DNA of 64,000 nucleotides. It comes from UPXZ01 sp049840795 (GTDB taxonomy: Bacteria > Bacteroidota > Bacteroidia > Bacteroidales > Paludibacteraceae). A model generated the notes under the pieces. It was given only the letters and a program-made list of their open reading frames with translations. It made no database searches and was not told the origin of the DNA. The stretch is from positions 62,001-126,000 of the forward strand of contig JASGJK010000009.1 in assembly GCA_049840795.1 (NCBI GenBank), written 5' to 3'. Shown here one piece after another: positions 17,423-25,626 of this stretch. Position numbers and translations under genes: made by a program. Every line of letters starts with the position of its first letter. The stretch's first letter is position 1.

Positions 17423-18079
17423 TTAATTTGCTGTTGCGTTGTTTTCGCTGTTTTGAGCAAAAAGGGAAATCAGCACTTGTAACTCTTTTTTTGTGATTTT
17501 TTTTTCGCTCGATAATTGTCGGTATATTTTGAGACACGCCCATGCGTCGGTTGCGGCATAACGTTTCTGCTGCTTGGTGAGCGTTTCGTTTTCCCAGTTA
17601 CTTAATCGTTGTGATTTGGATATTTTTTTGTCAAAAATAATGGCAAAGATTTTTTGCAGTCCGAGTTCTAAAATGCCATACTCTTTGGCTATGGATTGAA
17701 TATCTATAAAATTGTCCGGTTTTATTTTGTGTCTTTTGTTTAACGAATGAAAGTCATCATGCAGCGAAAGTCCGATTTTTTTTACGGAAGCATCGGCAAG
17801 AAAGTCGAGCAACTCTTTGGGAAATCCTATTTTATTCAGACGAAAGAGATAGCAAACCTCTTCGGTAGAGATTTGCATCAGCGAGACTTTGTAATGGGTA
17901 CCTCTTGTAAATGATGGTCTTGTTTCTGTGTCGATGCCGATTAATGTTTGTGTTTTCAAAAAATCAATCGCAGGAATTACCTGCTCCGGCTCGTTTATCA
18001 ATATTATTTTTCCCTCAAATTCGACAAGTTGCAATTGGTTTACCTCTTCCTTTGATATTTTCGGTTTAAATTTCATCAT
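17423..18079 (-). CDS. RNase D-like 3'-5' exonuclease
   Basis: 218 residues, a single DEDDy exonuclease domain. Catalytic acids are in TLIGIDTETRP (motif I), KIGLSLHDDFHSL (motif II) and RYAATDAWACLKIY (motif III with tyrosine). There is no HRDC domain, so it is shorter than true RNase D and belongs to the small 3'-5' exonuclease group; the substrate may be RNA or DNA. The start codon overlaps the end of the DUF5063 gene by 14 bp, so they are translationally coupled. Confidence 0.88.
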   Translation of the reverse strand: MMKFKPKISKEEVNQLQLVEFEGKIILINEPEQVIPAIDFLKTQTLIGIDTETRPSFTRGTHYKVSLMQISTEEVCYLFRLNKIGFPKELLDFLADASVKKIGLSLHDDFHSLNKRHKIKPDNFIDIQSIAKEYGILELGLQKIFAIIFDKKISKSQRLSNWENETLTKQQKRYAATDAWACLKIYRQLSSEKKITKKELQVLISLFAQNSENNATAN

Positions 18080-18683
18080 CGTTATTTGTATTCTGAAAGC
18101 GTAAAAAACTGTTTCGGTCTATTTTTCGGTACTCTTCGGCATTAAAATGTTCGTCCTCTTCCGCATCTCCAAATGTGTCGCTATAACGTAGAGCGTGAAG
18201 AGCCCGAAGCGCATTAAGCAGTTTTTGTCCCCAATGTTCGGCAAACGATTCCATACAATCTTTCAGTGCGCTTTCCATAATGTCGGTTTCTCCAATTTGA
18301 TAATTGGCGGCAAAATCTTTCAATTCCTGATATATATCGGCTAAATTTTCTGAAATAAAGGCAGCAATCGGCGTGTCGCTATATTGCATATCGGGATGAA
18401 ACGTTTCTAAAAAACCATCATCGGTACCAAGCAGGCTTTCGATTTGCTCTTTTACAAAAAGATAATCTTCTTCTGTCACAAATCGTTCCGGTGCTTCGTC
18501 CGAATCAATGGCTCCGGCATTTATTAGTGAAGTTTTTAAATAGAGAAGCGGGAGTAGTTTTACAGCTTTTATAACAAACTCTTCTTTTGAGTTTTCGCGG
18601 CTGTGCTCTAAAAACAAGCAGGTCTCGGCAACTACCGTTACAAATTCGATGACATTCTTAGAGTATATAAATTGATTTTCCAT
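18066..18683 (-). CDS. DUF5063 family protein
   Basis: 205 residues, acidic, all-helical, no signal peptide. VEFVTVVAETCLFLEHS-like N-terminus (here IEFVTVVAETCLFLEHSREN), ESLLGTDDGFLETFHPDMQY and FAEHWGQKLLNALRALHALR are typical of the DUF5063 family, which in Bacteroidota usually sits next to the exonuclease gene, as here. Function unknown. A -7 box TACCTTTG lies on the minus strand at 18719-18712, so this gene probably leads the exonuclease transcript. Confidence 0.8.
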   Translation of the reverse strand: MENQFIYSKNVIEFVTVVAETCLFLEHSRENSKEEFVIKAVKLLPLLYLKTSLINAGAIDSDEAPERFVTEEDYLFVKEQIESLLGTDDGFLETFHPDMQYSDTPIAAFISENLADIYQELKDFAANYQIGETDIMESALKDCMESFAEHWGQKLLNALRALHALRYSDTFGDAEEDEHFNAEEYRKIDRNSFLRFQNTNNDDEI

Positions 18684-18843
18684 ATAGGCAAAACAAATAA
18701 ATTACAGACTGCAAAGGTAGTGAAAAATATGAATTAAAATTATGTTTTTGACTGTGGTTGTTTTCAGATTCTATCATCGTATGTTAGTTGTTCATCATAC
18801 CACAAACAGTAGTAGAAGAATAGTGATTTATGAAAAATTGTAT

Positions 18844-19809
18844 TTATTTTCTCTCTGCTTTTTTTCTCAAAAACTCTGCGTACGCCTCCGGAGTTGTTTT
18901 CCATCGCCGATGCATCCACACCCACTGTTCCGGATACGTGCGGATAATCTCGGTGTACACCTCGTTTTGACGTCGGGTATTTTCAATTAAATCGCTTTCT
19001 TTGTCATTGGTTTTGATGGTAGAAATTTCGGGATAAATAACAAAACGGTAGTTGCCATCTTTTTTTCGGGTCATTGTCATAGGAATAAGCACCGCATCGG
19101 TATCAGCCAATAGACGAGAGGCGCCTAATGGCGTGTAGGCAGGAAAACCGAGAAAATCAACGAAAGCACCTTTCACCTTGGTATCCTGATCGGTCATTAA
19201 TATCAAACATTCTCCTTTTTTCAGCACATCTACAAGCGCTTTGTACGAACCTTCTCGGGTAATATTTTTCATTCCGCGTCTTCTACGAAATTTTATCATT
19301 AAATTTTCCAGTAAATAGGATTTCATCGCTTTACTTGCGGCTGAAGTTTCGTAACCAAGCATTGGCGGAGTAATAGCTGCAAATTCCCAAGAGCTTAGGT
19401 GAGGTATTAAACAAATAACTCCTTTCCCTTTTTGGTATGCCTTTTTGAGATGTTCCTCGCCAGTAATTTCTACTAAACGGAAGTAATGCTTAGCTTTTTT
19501 TACGTGTGAATAAGCCATATAATCAAAGAAACCGGTCATCGATTCGATAAAAGCTTGCTTAGCCATATTTACAATCTCCTCTTCGGTGAGTGAACTGCCA
19601 TAGACTTTGCGAATGTTTGCTAATGCCGTTTCTCTGTTTTTAGTACCCAACCGATAAAAATGCTTGCCGCAGAATGCTGCGAATTTACGTGTAATCTTAA
19701 TAGGAAGCCATCGGAATAAAAAAAGAAAGAAAAGTAAAAAAGGGTAAAGTAGCGTGATAACCGTTTTTCGACGAATATTTTTTAATTTGTGCCTATTTAT
19801 CTGTAACAT
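18844..19809 (-). CDS. LpxL/HtrB-like lysophospholipid or lipid A acyltransferase
   Basis: 321 residues. One N-terminal membrane segment (about 17-40) precedes the LPLAT domain. HLSSWE is the HX4(D/E) catalytic motif at about residue 137, and FVDFLGFPAYTPLGASRLL matches the acyl-acceptor region of HtrB/LpxL. The family adds secondary acyl chains to lipid A at the inner membrane. Whether this one acts on lipid A or on another lipid cannot be told from sequence. It is monocistronic and divergent from the DUF2007 gene. Confidence 0.87.
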   Translation of the reverse strand: MLQINRHKLKNIRRKTVITLLYPFLLFFLFLFRWLPIKITRKFAAFCGKHFYRLGTKNRETALANIRKVYGSSLTEEEIVNMAKQAFIESMTGFFDYMAYSHVKKAKHYFRLVEITGEEHLKKAYQKGKGVICLIPHLSSWEFAAITPPMLGYETSAASKAMKSYLLENLMIKFRRRRGMKNITREGSYKALVDVLKKGECLILMTDQDTKVKGAFVDFLGFPAYTPLGASRLLADTDAVLIPMTMTRKKDGNYRFVIYPEISTIKTNDKESDLIENTRRQNEVYTEIIRTYPEQWVWMHRRWKTTPEAYAEFLRKKAERK

Positions 19810-19840
19810 TTGAAATTTAATTTTTTATGTTGTATCTTTG
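19809..19840 (+). promoter_or_regulatory. Promoter of the DUF2007 gene
   Basis: TTTG (19809-19812), 20 nt, TATCTTTG (19833-19840), 68 nt upstream of the start codon. It overlaps the first codon of the divergent acyltransferase gene. Confidence 0.65.
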
Positions 19841-19908
19841 AAACAAACGAAGTAAAACAGACGTTATTTTAATAAAGTGAAGTTTTTGAATATTAAAAAT
19901 TAGCAACT

Positions 19909-20172
19909 ATGGAAGATAAATTGACCATCCTTAAGTTTTATCAAACAATCGTAGAAGCCGAAGTCGATATAGATGTGTTGCGAACAAACAACATCGATTG
20001 TACGCTTGATACGGACGACACCATCGTTATATATCCCTTTTTTGATGAAAAAGAAAAAGGGATAAAACTATACGTTTTTGAAAAAGACGTTGAACTTGCT
20101 ACGCAATTGCTTCAAGAGTTTCATACCAGTGCTGATAATTTGCAATCAGACCCGGAACTGGAAGATTTTTAA
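19909..20172 (+). CDS. DUF2007-like small protein, putative signal-transducing domain
   Basis: 87 residues, acidic and soluble. The fold pattern LTILKFYQTIVEAEVDIDVL RTNNIDCTLDTDD ... IKLYVFEKDVELATQLL fits the DUF2007 ferredoxin-like domain (beta-helix with an ANLIKxxLEAxGI-like core). The product is cytoplasmic; its role is unknown. The stop codon overlaps the end of folK by 4 bp, so the two are convergent. Confidence 0.75.
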   Translation: MEDKLTILKFYQTIVEAEVDIDVLRTNNIDCTLDTDDTIVIYPFFDEKEKGIKLYVFEKDVELATQLLQEFHTSADNLQSDPELEDF

Positions 20173-20636
20173 GCATTCAATAACTCGTTTTTCATTTGTA
20201 AGATGGTTTTGTTCGTTACCGGATGAATCATTTCAGGAGCGATTTCGGCTAACGGATAAAGAACGAAATCTCGTTCGGCAATGTACGGATGCGGAATGAT
20301 GAGGTTTTTACCTCTGACGATTCTACTTTCATAAAATAATATATCGATGTCGATGATTCTATCGGTGTATGTGTGGTGCGTATTAAATTTTCTTCCCATC
20401 TTTACCTCAATTTCTTTGAGTTTTTCCAGTAAATTTTCGGGGGATAATAGGGTATGAATAAGTAATACGTTATTTAAAAAATCATTTTCAGATTCAAAAC
20501 CCCAAGCTTTAGATGAGTAATTGGAAGATATATTCAAAACATCTCCTATTTTTAATAGAATAAGCTCTTTGGCTCGATTGAGGTTCTCTTCCTTAGCTCC
20601 CAAGTTGGTGCCCATACCCAAATACACTAACGCCAT
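20169..20636 (-). CDS. folK: Hydroxymethyl-dihydropterin pyrophosphokinase
   Basis: 155 residues from ATG at 20636 (MALVYLGMGTNLG). A longer in-frame start at 20678 would lie inside the terminator of the upstream gene, so it is rejected. The enzyme transfers pyrophosphate from ATP to 6-hydroxymethyl-dihydropterin in folate synthesis. LGMGTNLGAKEENL, the VLNISSNYSSKAWGF substrate loop, NVLLIHT, and the signature DRIIDIDILFYES followed by IPHPYIAERDFVLYPLAEIAP are all present. Confidence 0.93.
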   Translation of the reverse strand: MALVYLGMGTNLGAKEENLNRAKELILLKIGDVLNISSNYSSKAWGFESENDFLNNVLLIHTLLSPENLLEKLKEIEVKMGRKFNTHHTYTDRIIDIDILFYESRIVRGKNLIIPHPYIAERDFVLYPLAEIAPEMIHPVTNKTILQMKNELLNA

Positions 20637-20659
20637 ACGTTTGTCCGGTCTTTTAACAA

Positions 20660-20692
20660 AAAATCCGAAGTAAATCATTAACTTCGGATTTT
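20660..20692 (-). terminator. Terminator of the SPOR lipoprotein gene
   Basis: AAAATCCGAAGT (20660-20671) and ACTTCGGATTTT (20681-20692) form a perfect 12-bp stem with a 9-nt loop, with an A-run on the plus strand giving the U-tract on the minus strand. Confidence 0.8.
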
Positions 20693-20708
20693 CGTATTGC
20701 TGTAATGT

Positions 20709-21176
20709 TTATTTCTGAACCAGCACCCAAGCATCAGGAAATCTGTTGCTTATCTCATTGATGCGGTTTTTTGCCTGATAATAGTCATTGAATGAAGCTG
20801 CAATCACACGAAACATACCTTTTTCGTTCACTACAACCAACGCATCATTTCCTTCTTTGATAAGTGTGTTTTGAAGGTTTTTGGCATTTTGTTTGATAGA
20901 GAAACTTCCAACTACTACGTGATATTTATTGTTAAATGAAGATGAACTCGATTCACCATCGGCTAACGTGAATTTTTCGTTTCGTGTAATTTCTTCTACC
21001 GGAGTCGCATCGGCTACGGTTGTCTTGGATTGTAGAATTGAACCGGAATTTTCGGTCTGTTGTTTTGCTTCAATTTTCGCTCCACTTATCTCAACTGCCT
21101 TTTGTTTTGACTTACATGATGTTGCCCCTGAAATAATAATTGCTGACAAAAGAGTGATACCCAAAATTTTTTTCAT
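20709..21176 (-). CDS. SPOR-domain lipoprotein
   Basis: 155 residues. A lipoprotein signal ends in ISGATSCKSK, so Cys21 is the likely lipidated residue. A low-complexity linker (about 25-75) precedes a C-terminal SPOR domain: YHVVVGSFSIKQNAKNLQNT ... RVIAASFNDYYQAKNRINEI ... DAWVLVQK. SPOR domains bind denuded glycan strands of septal peptidoglycan, so a periplasmic cell-division or wall role is likely, by family knowledge. It is monocistronic. Confidence 0.85.
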   Translation of the reverse strand: MKKILGITLLSAIIISGATSCKSKQKAVEISGAKIEAKQQTENSGSILQSKTTVADATPVEEITRNEKFTLADGESSSSSFNNKYHVVVGSFSIKQNAKNLQNTLIKEGNDALVVVNEKGMFRVIAASFNDYYQAKNRINEISNRFPDAWVLVQK

Positions 21177-21315
21177 ATTTTCAAAATATTAAAATGTTGT
21201 TTATTCTATATGCAAAGATGATAATAAATTTTATGCTTTACAAGATTTTGATCTGTTTTTTATGAATTATTGCATTTTTCTATAAACAAAACGATGTATC
21301 CGACTGTTTAATCTA

Positions 21316-21323
21316 TACTTTTG
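21316..21323 (+). promoter_or_regulatory. -7 box of sodB
   Basis: TACTTTTG fits TAnnTTTG; the start codon is 38 nt downstream. No good -33 TTTG is visible at the expected distance. Confidence 0.5.
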
Positions 21324-21361
21324 CAGATATTAAATTATAAATCAACTAACATAAAAACATT

Positions 21362-21937
21362 ATGACTTTTTCATTGCCACAATTACCTTATGCGCACAAC
21401 GCTTTGGAACCGATTATTAGTGAAGAAACAATCAATTTTCACTATGGTAAACATCATCAAACATACGTAAATAATCTGAACAATCTTGTTCCCGGTACAG
21501 AGTTTGAAAATGCCGATTTAGACACTATTGTGAAAAAATCAAGCGGTCCTGTTTTCAATAATGCAGCGCAAATTTGGAATCATAATTTTTATTTTCTGTC
21601 ACTTACACCGAACAAAGGGAGCAGGCCTTCTGAAAAATTAGAGAAAGCCATAAGTGACGCATTCGGCTCATTTGATACCTTTAAAGATGAATTTGGCAAA
21701 GCTGCCGTAGCCGTTTTTGGTTCAGGATGGGCTTGGTTAGTAAAAACACCGGACGGAAAATTAGAGATTGTAAAAGAAAGTAATGCCGGTAATCCGTTGA
21801 CCGGCGGGAAAACTCCACTGTTAACATTTGATGTTTGGGAACACGCTTATTACATTGATTATCAAAACCGTAGAGCGGATTACGTTTCCGCAATCTGGGA
21901 TTTGATAGACTGGGACGTGATTTCATCACGTTTGTAA
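21362..21937 (+). CDS. sodB: Fe/Mn superoxide dismutase
   Basis: 191 residues. It dismutates superoxide in the cytoplasm. Metal ligands are His27 (ETINFHYGKHHQTY), the His in IWNHNFYF, and the Asp and His in the signature DVWEHAYYIDYQNRRADYV. GSGWAWLV is the typical substrate-channel segment. Bacteroides enzymes of this type are often cambialistic; which metal is used here cannot be told with confidence from the sequence. Confidence 0.95.
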   Translation: MTFSLPQLPYAHNALEPIISEETINFHYGKHHQTYVNNLNNLVPGTEFENADLDTIVKKSSGPVFNNAAQIWNHNFYFLSLTPNKGSRPSEKLEKAISDAFGSFDTFKDEFGKAAVAVFGSGWAWLVKTPDGKLEIVKESNAGNPLTGGKTPLLTFDVWEHAYYIDYQNRRADYVSAIWDLIDWDVISSRL

Positions 21938-21962
21938 TTGATTTTTATTAAAACAACTATGA

Positions 21963-21998
21963 AGAGACTGTCTACCTTTTGAGGCAGTCTCTTTTTTT
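21963..21998 (+). terminator. Terminator of sodB
   Basis: AGAGACTG (21963-21970) pairs with CAGTCTCT (21985-21992), then a run of T. Confidence 0.8.
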
Positions 21999-22089
21999 GT
22001 CTAAACAACAACAAGTGTTAAAATATTGTCTCAAAAATTCAAATATCTAAAAAATATTGTCATAAATAATTGATATGAAGCAAAAGGAT

Positions 22090-22097
22090 TATCTTTG
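22090..22097 (+). promoter_or_regulatory. -7 box upstream of the small membrane gene and ompH
   Basis: TATCTTTG lies 25 nt before the ATG at 22122. The upstream element is unclear. Confidence 0.5.
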
Positions 22098-22121
22098 TGC
22101 AAGATTTCTTTAAGCTTTACA

Positions 22122-22357
22122 ATGAATGCATTTATAGCCATGTCGGTTTCTGCAATCATACTGTTTTTGGCGGCTATATTGCTGGTAATCAGAATTTTAT
22201 TTTTCAAAAAAGGAAAATTTCCAACTATCCATATCGGAGCCAACGAAGCATTAAAAGAAAAGGGGTACATTGTGCTACTACGCAAGATCGAGAAGCACAA
22301 AAGCCTGAAAACTTTATAGATATAAATAAGATTATTAAACAGATAGAAAACGAATGA
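22122..22357 (+). CDS. Small membrane protein before ompH (one frameshift)
   Basis: Starting at ATG 22122 the frame gives MNAFIAMSVSAIILFLAAIL, one membrane helix (about residues 5-28), then KKGKFPTIHIGANEALKEKG. After the AAAAGGGG run at 22258-22265 the homologous continuation HCATTQDREAQKPENFIDIN lies in another frame and ends in a TGA that overlaps the ompH start by 4 bp. Restoring one base gives a protein of about 78 residues. Single-pass anchor with a GKFPxIHIG motif followed by a Cys/Asp/Arg segment; function unknown. Translational coupling with ompH suggests a shared envelope role. Confidence 0.7.
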
Positions 22358-22959
22358 AAAACCTTTCACTAATTTTGAATGCTATTTTATTAGTAGCTGT
22401 TATTGTATTATTTGTTAAAGTTTTTGGTAAAGGCGGTCAAGATGACGCAGGTCAGGTAGCAGTAAACGAAGGAGGCAAAGCAAGCAATATTACAAAGCTA
22501 CCCATTGCTTATGTTAATATAGATTCACTTCTGTTGAACTATACTTTTGCCAAGCAAGCTAACGAAGCACTGGCAAAAAAACAAGAAGATTCTCGATTGA
22601 CCGTAAACTCTCGTCAGCGTGAACTACAGGGTGAGTTTATTGATTTTCAGAAAAAATTAGAAAACAATGCTTTCCTTAGTCGTGAAAGAGCAGAACAAGA
22701 GCAACTTCGACTACAAAAAAAACAACAAGATTTACAAGCAACTACCGAAAGACTCTCGCAACAAATTATGGAGCAACAGCAAAAAATGAGTGAACAGCTC
22801 CGCGATACGATTGATGCCTTTATGAAACAATATAACAAAGGAGGAAAATATCAACTTATTTTAAGTAATACGGCGAATGACAATATCTTGTATGCCGAAA
22901 AAAGTTACGATATTACCGCTGATGTGATTAAGAAATTAAATGAAAGATATAAAAAATAA
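22354..22959 (+). CDS. OmpH/Skp-family protein
   Basis: 201 residues. An N-terminal hydrophobic anchor (about 5-25) is followed by KLPIAYVNIDSLLLNY, the short beta strand typical of OmpH/Skp. Residues 65-165 form a long Gln/Glu/Lys-rich coiled coil, and the C-terminus KYQLILSNTANDNILYAEKS is the second half of the Skp head domain. Skp proteins are periplasmic holdases for outer-membrane protein assembly. The non-cleaved-looking anchor here may tether it to the inner membrane. Confidence 0.85.
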   Translation: MKNLSLILNAILLVAVIVLFVKVFGKGGQDDAGQVAVNEGGKASNITKLPIAYVNIDSLLLNYTFAKQANEALAKKQEDSRLTVNSRQRELQGEFIDFQKKLENNAFLSRERAEQEQLRLQKKQQDLQATTERLSQQIMEQQQKMSEQLRDTIDAFMKQYNKGGKYQLILSNTANDNILYAEKSYDITADVIKKLNERYKK

Positions 22960-22987
22960 TCGGTAACCAACGATTCAAAATATAAAG

Positions 22988-23020
22988 AACGGGACAAGAC
23001 CTAATCGGTGATGTTCCGTT
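22988..23020 (+). terminator. Terminator of ompH
   Basis: AACGGGACA (22988-22996) pairs with TGTTCCGTT (23012-23020, one G-U), followed by seven T. Confidence 0.75.
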
Positions 23021-23025
23021 TTTTT

Positions 23026-23471
23026 ATTAACGAGGCGGGCTGTCATATCAATTTTACTTCTTTATTTCGATGCAGAGGTCGTCTTAACTTTTTAATTTGC
23101 AGAAATAATATTAATAGATGTCACACCTACAGCGCTTATTCTCAATGAATTTATATTTTTACTATACTATCGTAGCTAATGCTGTTCTTTTTAATCCCTT
23201 CGGGATAACTGTTTGGTAAAGGATTGAAAAAGAATATAATTTAAATTAATGTATATCAGTGTTTTATGTATGCTTGAATAACGTAAAGTAGTGTCTGAAA
23301 AAAGAATTGAGTATCTTTGTAACGAAATTATTTACTTGTTCCGATAAGTCAGAACGTTATTTATCTTTCGGGTGTTATTTATTTCTCGTTATTATCAAAA
23401 GGAAAATAAATGATTTGCAATAACGATGGAATCAAATAACGACAATAACAGCTAACCAATTATTCAATATA
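23026..23471 (+). promoter_or_regulatory. Intergenic region with MATE promoter and long leader
   Basis: No gene is seen in 446 bp. A -7 box TATCTTTG is at 23312-23319, which would give a leader of about 145 nt. The leader contains several copies of GTTATT and AATAAC in both orientations (for example AACGTTATTT near 23351 and AATAACG near 23419 and 23437) that could fold, but I recognise no known riboswitch. Confidence 0.4.
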
Positions 23472-24794
23472 ATGACAGATACGAAAAGTATATTCAAAGT
23501 AACCTATCCTATTTTTTTTACACTTGTAGCACAAAATATTATTAATGTAACCGATACCGCTTTTCTTGGTCATGTGAGCGAGGTCGCTTTGGGAGCTTCG
23601 GCAATCGGCGGCGTTTTTTATATTGCTATTTATTTTTTGGGTTTTGGATTTAGTCAGGGAGCACAGATACTTATCGGCAGACGAAACGGGGAGAAAAATT
23701 ATGCCGAGATTGGACCTATTTTCAATAATAGCTTGGTCTTTAATTTTTTGCTTTCGCTGGTATTTTTTCTGCTTTCCGTTTTTTTTATGCCTTCACTAAT
23801 CCGAGTTTTGGTTAGTTCAGAGCATATTTATAGGGCTTCATTGGAATTTCTCAACTATCGGATTTACGGATTTTTCTTTGTTTTCCTAAACGTCATTTTC
23901 CGGGCATTTTTTGTGGGAACAACTTATACCAAAGTGCTCACGATCTCGGGTTTTATAACGGCTATCGTAAATATTATTTTAGATTATGTGATGATATTCG
24001 GAAAATTCGGATTTCCCGAATGGGGCATTAAAGGAGCCGCAATAGCATCGGTTATTGCTGAAGCTGTCACCACTGTGTATTTATTTGTAGTTACCAGAAG
24101 ATATGATAAATCCAACACCTTTGGCTTATTTCATTTTCATAAAATAGAGTGGGAGCCAATAAAAAAGGTGCTGGACTTATCTATTTTTGTGATGTTTCAA
24201 TTTTTTATTTCCATTTCTACATGGTTTATGTTTTTTATTTTTATAGAAAGATTGGGTGAACGCGAGTTGGCTATAACCAATATCGGAAGGAGTTTGTATA
24301 TACTTTTGATGATACCCGGTTCAGCATTGGCAACTACTGTTACTACAATCGTAAGTAATATGATTGGCGCCGGTGAGAAGGAAAAAGTATTGTCTTTTAT
24401 GAATAAGGTGTTAAAAATTACGTTATTGGCGATTGTCCCTTTGATGAGCGTAACATTTCTACTTCCGCAGGTAATTGCCCGAATTTATACCGATAATGTG
24501 GATTTGATATTAGCAAGTGTGCCTACGTTGAGGGTAGTTTCGGTAGCAATGGTGTTTTGTGGAGTTTGCAATATCTTTTTTAATACGATATTGGGAACCG
24601 GAAATACCAAGGTTGCCTTTGTGTTTGAGGTGATAACTCTTTTGTTTTATGTTAGTTACGTTTATTTTACCGCCATTTATCTGAAAACAAAGGTAGAAAT
24701 TGTTTGGATGTCAGAATTTGTGTATTGGGCATTGATAGGAACAATGAGTTACATTTATTTGCTAAAAGGAAGCTGGAAGAAAAAGGAAATATAA
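23472..24794 (+). CDS. MATE-family efflux transporter
   Basis: 440 residues with about 12 hydrophobic segments in two six-helix halves. The N-terminus TYPIFFTLVAQNIINVTDTAFLGHV is a clear MATE signature, followed by GFGFSQGAQILIGRRNGEKN. The family exports cationic drugs or metabolites using Na+ or H+ gradients; the substrate is unknown. It is monocistronic and convergent with upp. Confidence 0.9.
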   Translation: MTDTKSIFKVTYPIFFTLVAQNIINVTDTAFLGHVSEVALGASAIGGVFYIAIYFLGFGFSQGAQILIGRRNGEKNYAEIGPIFNNSLVFNFLLSLVFFLLSVFFMPSLIRVLVSSEHIYRASLEFLNYRIYGFFFVFLNVIFRAFFVGTTYTKVLTISGFITAIVNIILDYVMIFGKFGFPEWGIKGAAIASVIAEAVTTVYLFVVTRRYDKSNTFGLFHFHKIEWEPIKKVLDLSIFVMFQFFISISTWFMFFIFIERLGERELAITNIGRSLYILLMIPGSALATTVTTIVSNMIGAGEKEKVLSFMNKVLKITLLAIVPLMSVTFLLPQVIARIYTDNVDLILASVPTLRVVSVAMVFCGVCNIFFNTILGTGNTKVAFVFEVITLLFYVSYVYFTAIYLKTKVEIVWMSEFVYWALIGTMSYIYLLKGSWKKKEI

Positions 24795-24808
24795 AAATCA
24801 GATAATAA

Positions 24809-24873
24809 AAATCGTATGGCGAAGCATAAATTCAGCGAGATATTTCTGCTGTGTAAGTCTCGCTATACGATTT
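24809..24873. terminator. Bidirectional hairpin between MATE and upp
   Basis: AAATCGTATGGCGA (24809-24822) pairs with TCGCTATACGATTT (24860-24873, one G-U), enclosing further partly paired sequence (AGCGAGA). It lies between convergent genes. Confidence 0.65.
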
Positions 24874-24926
24874 AAATATAAACTTTGATCAGAACTTTCG
24901 GTAGTTGCGTGTCTAAAAATTACCGG

Positions 24927-25577
24927 TTATAACTTTTCTCCGTAAGCTAAATCACCCGCATCACCTAATCCCGGGATGATGTAAGAATGTTCGTTCAAAT
25001 GTGGGTCAATGGCTGCTGTCCACAACGTGACATCGTCCGAGAATTTATCCTTCAAATAATCAATAGCTTGTTGACTCGAAATGATAGAAGCGATGATTAC
25101 TTTTTTAGGTTTTCCTTTTGTGAGCAAAGCACCGTAAGCCAGTTCCATTGAGCTTCCGGTAGCAAGCATCGGATCTGTAATGATCAGTGTTTTCCCATCC
25201 AATTTTGGAGATGCGATATATTCGATAAAAATATCAAATTTCAATGCATCTTTATATTTTCTATAAGCTGAAACAAAAGCGTTTTCAGCGCTGTCGAAGT
25301 AACTCAAAAAACCTTGATGAAAGGGTAATCCGGCGCGTAAAATAGTGGAGAGTACTAATTTTTCATCAATTTTTGTAAGTTCAGCCACTCCAAGCGGGGT
25401 TTTAGCCTTATCGGTTTTGTACATAAGGGTTTTACTGATTTCATACGCCGTAATTTCACCGATGCGTTCCATATTTCGCCGAAATCGAAGCGAATCTTTC
25501 TGAATTTCTACTGAACGGATTTCTTTCAGGTAATGTTGCAATATTGAATTCTGTTCCGATAAGTTTACTATCTTCAT
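24927..25577 (-). CDS. upp: Uracil phosphoribosyltransferase
   Basis: 216 residues. It makes UMP from uracil and PRPP in pyrimidine salvage. LIITDPMLATGSS is the PRPP-binding loop, VLSTILRAGLPFHQGF the conserved central region, and the C-terminal IPGLGDAGDLAYGEKL is the uracil-binding GDAGD signature (usually GDFGDR in other bacteria). Confidence 0.92.
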   Translation of the reverse strand: MKIVNLSEQNSILQHYLKEIRSVEIQKDSLRFRRNMERIGEITAYEISKTLMYKTDKAKTPLGVAELTKIDEKLVLSTILRAGLPFHQGFLSYFDSAENAFVSAYRKYKDALKFDIFIEYIASPKLDGKTLIITDPMLATGSSMELAYGALLTKGKPKKVIIASIISSQQAIDYLKDKFSDDVTLWTAAIDPHLNEHSYIIPGLGDAGDLAYGEKL

Positions 25578-25626
25578 TATTTTTATTTTTGACTAGTTCT
25601 AATAAGGAAATTCGTTGTAAATCAAT

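Noticed and set aside
20637..20678. Longer folK start
   Set aside because: The extra codons lie over the perfect terminator hairpin of the upstream gene, and the internal Met starts the canonical N-terminus.
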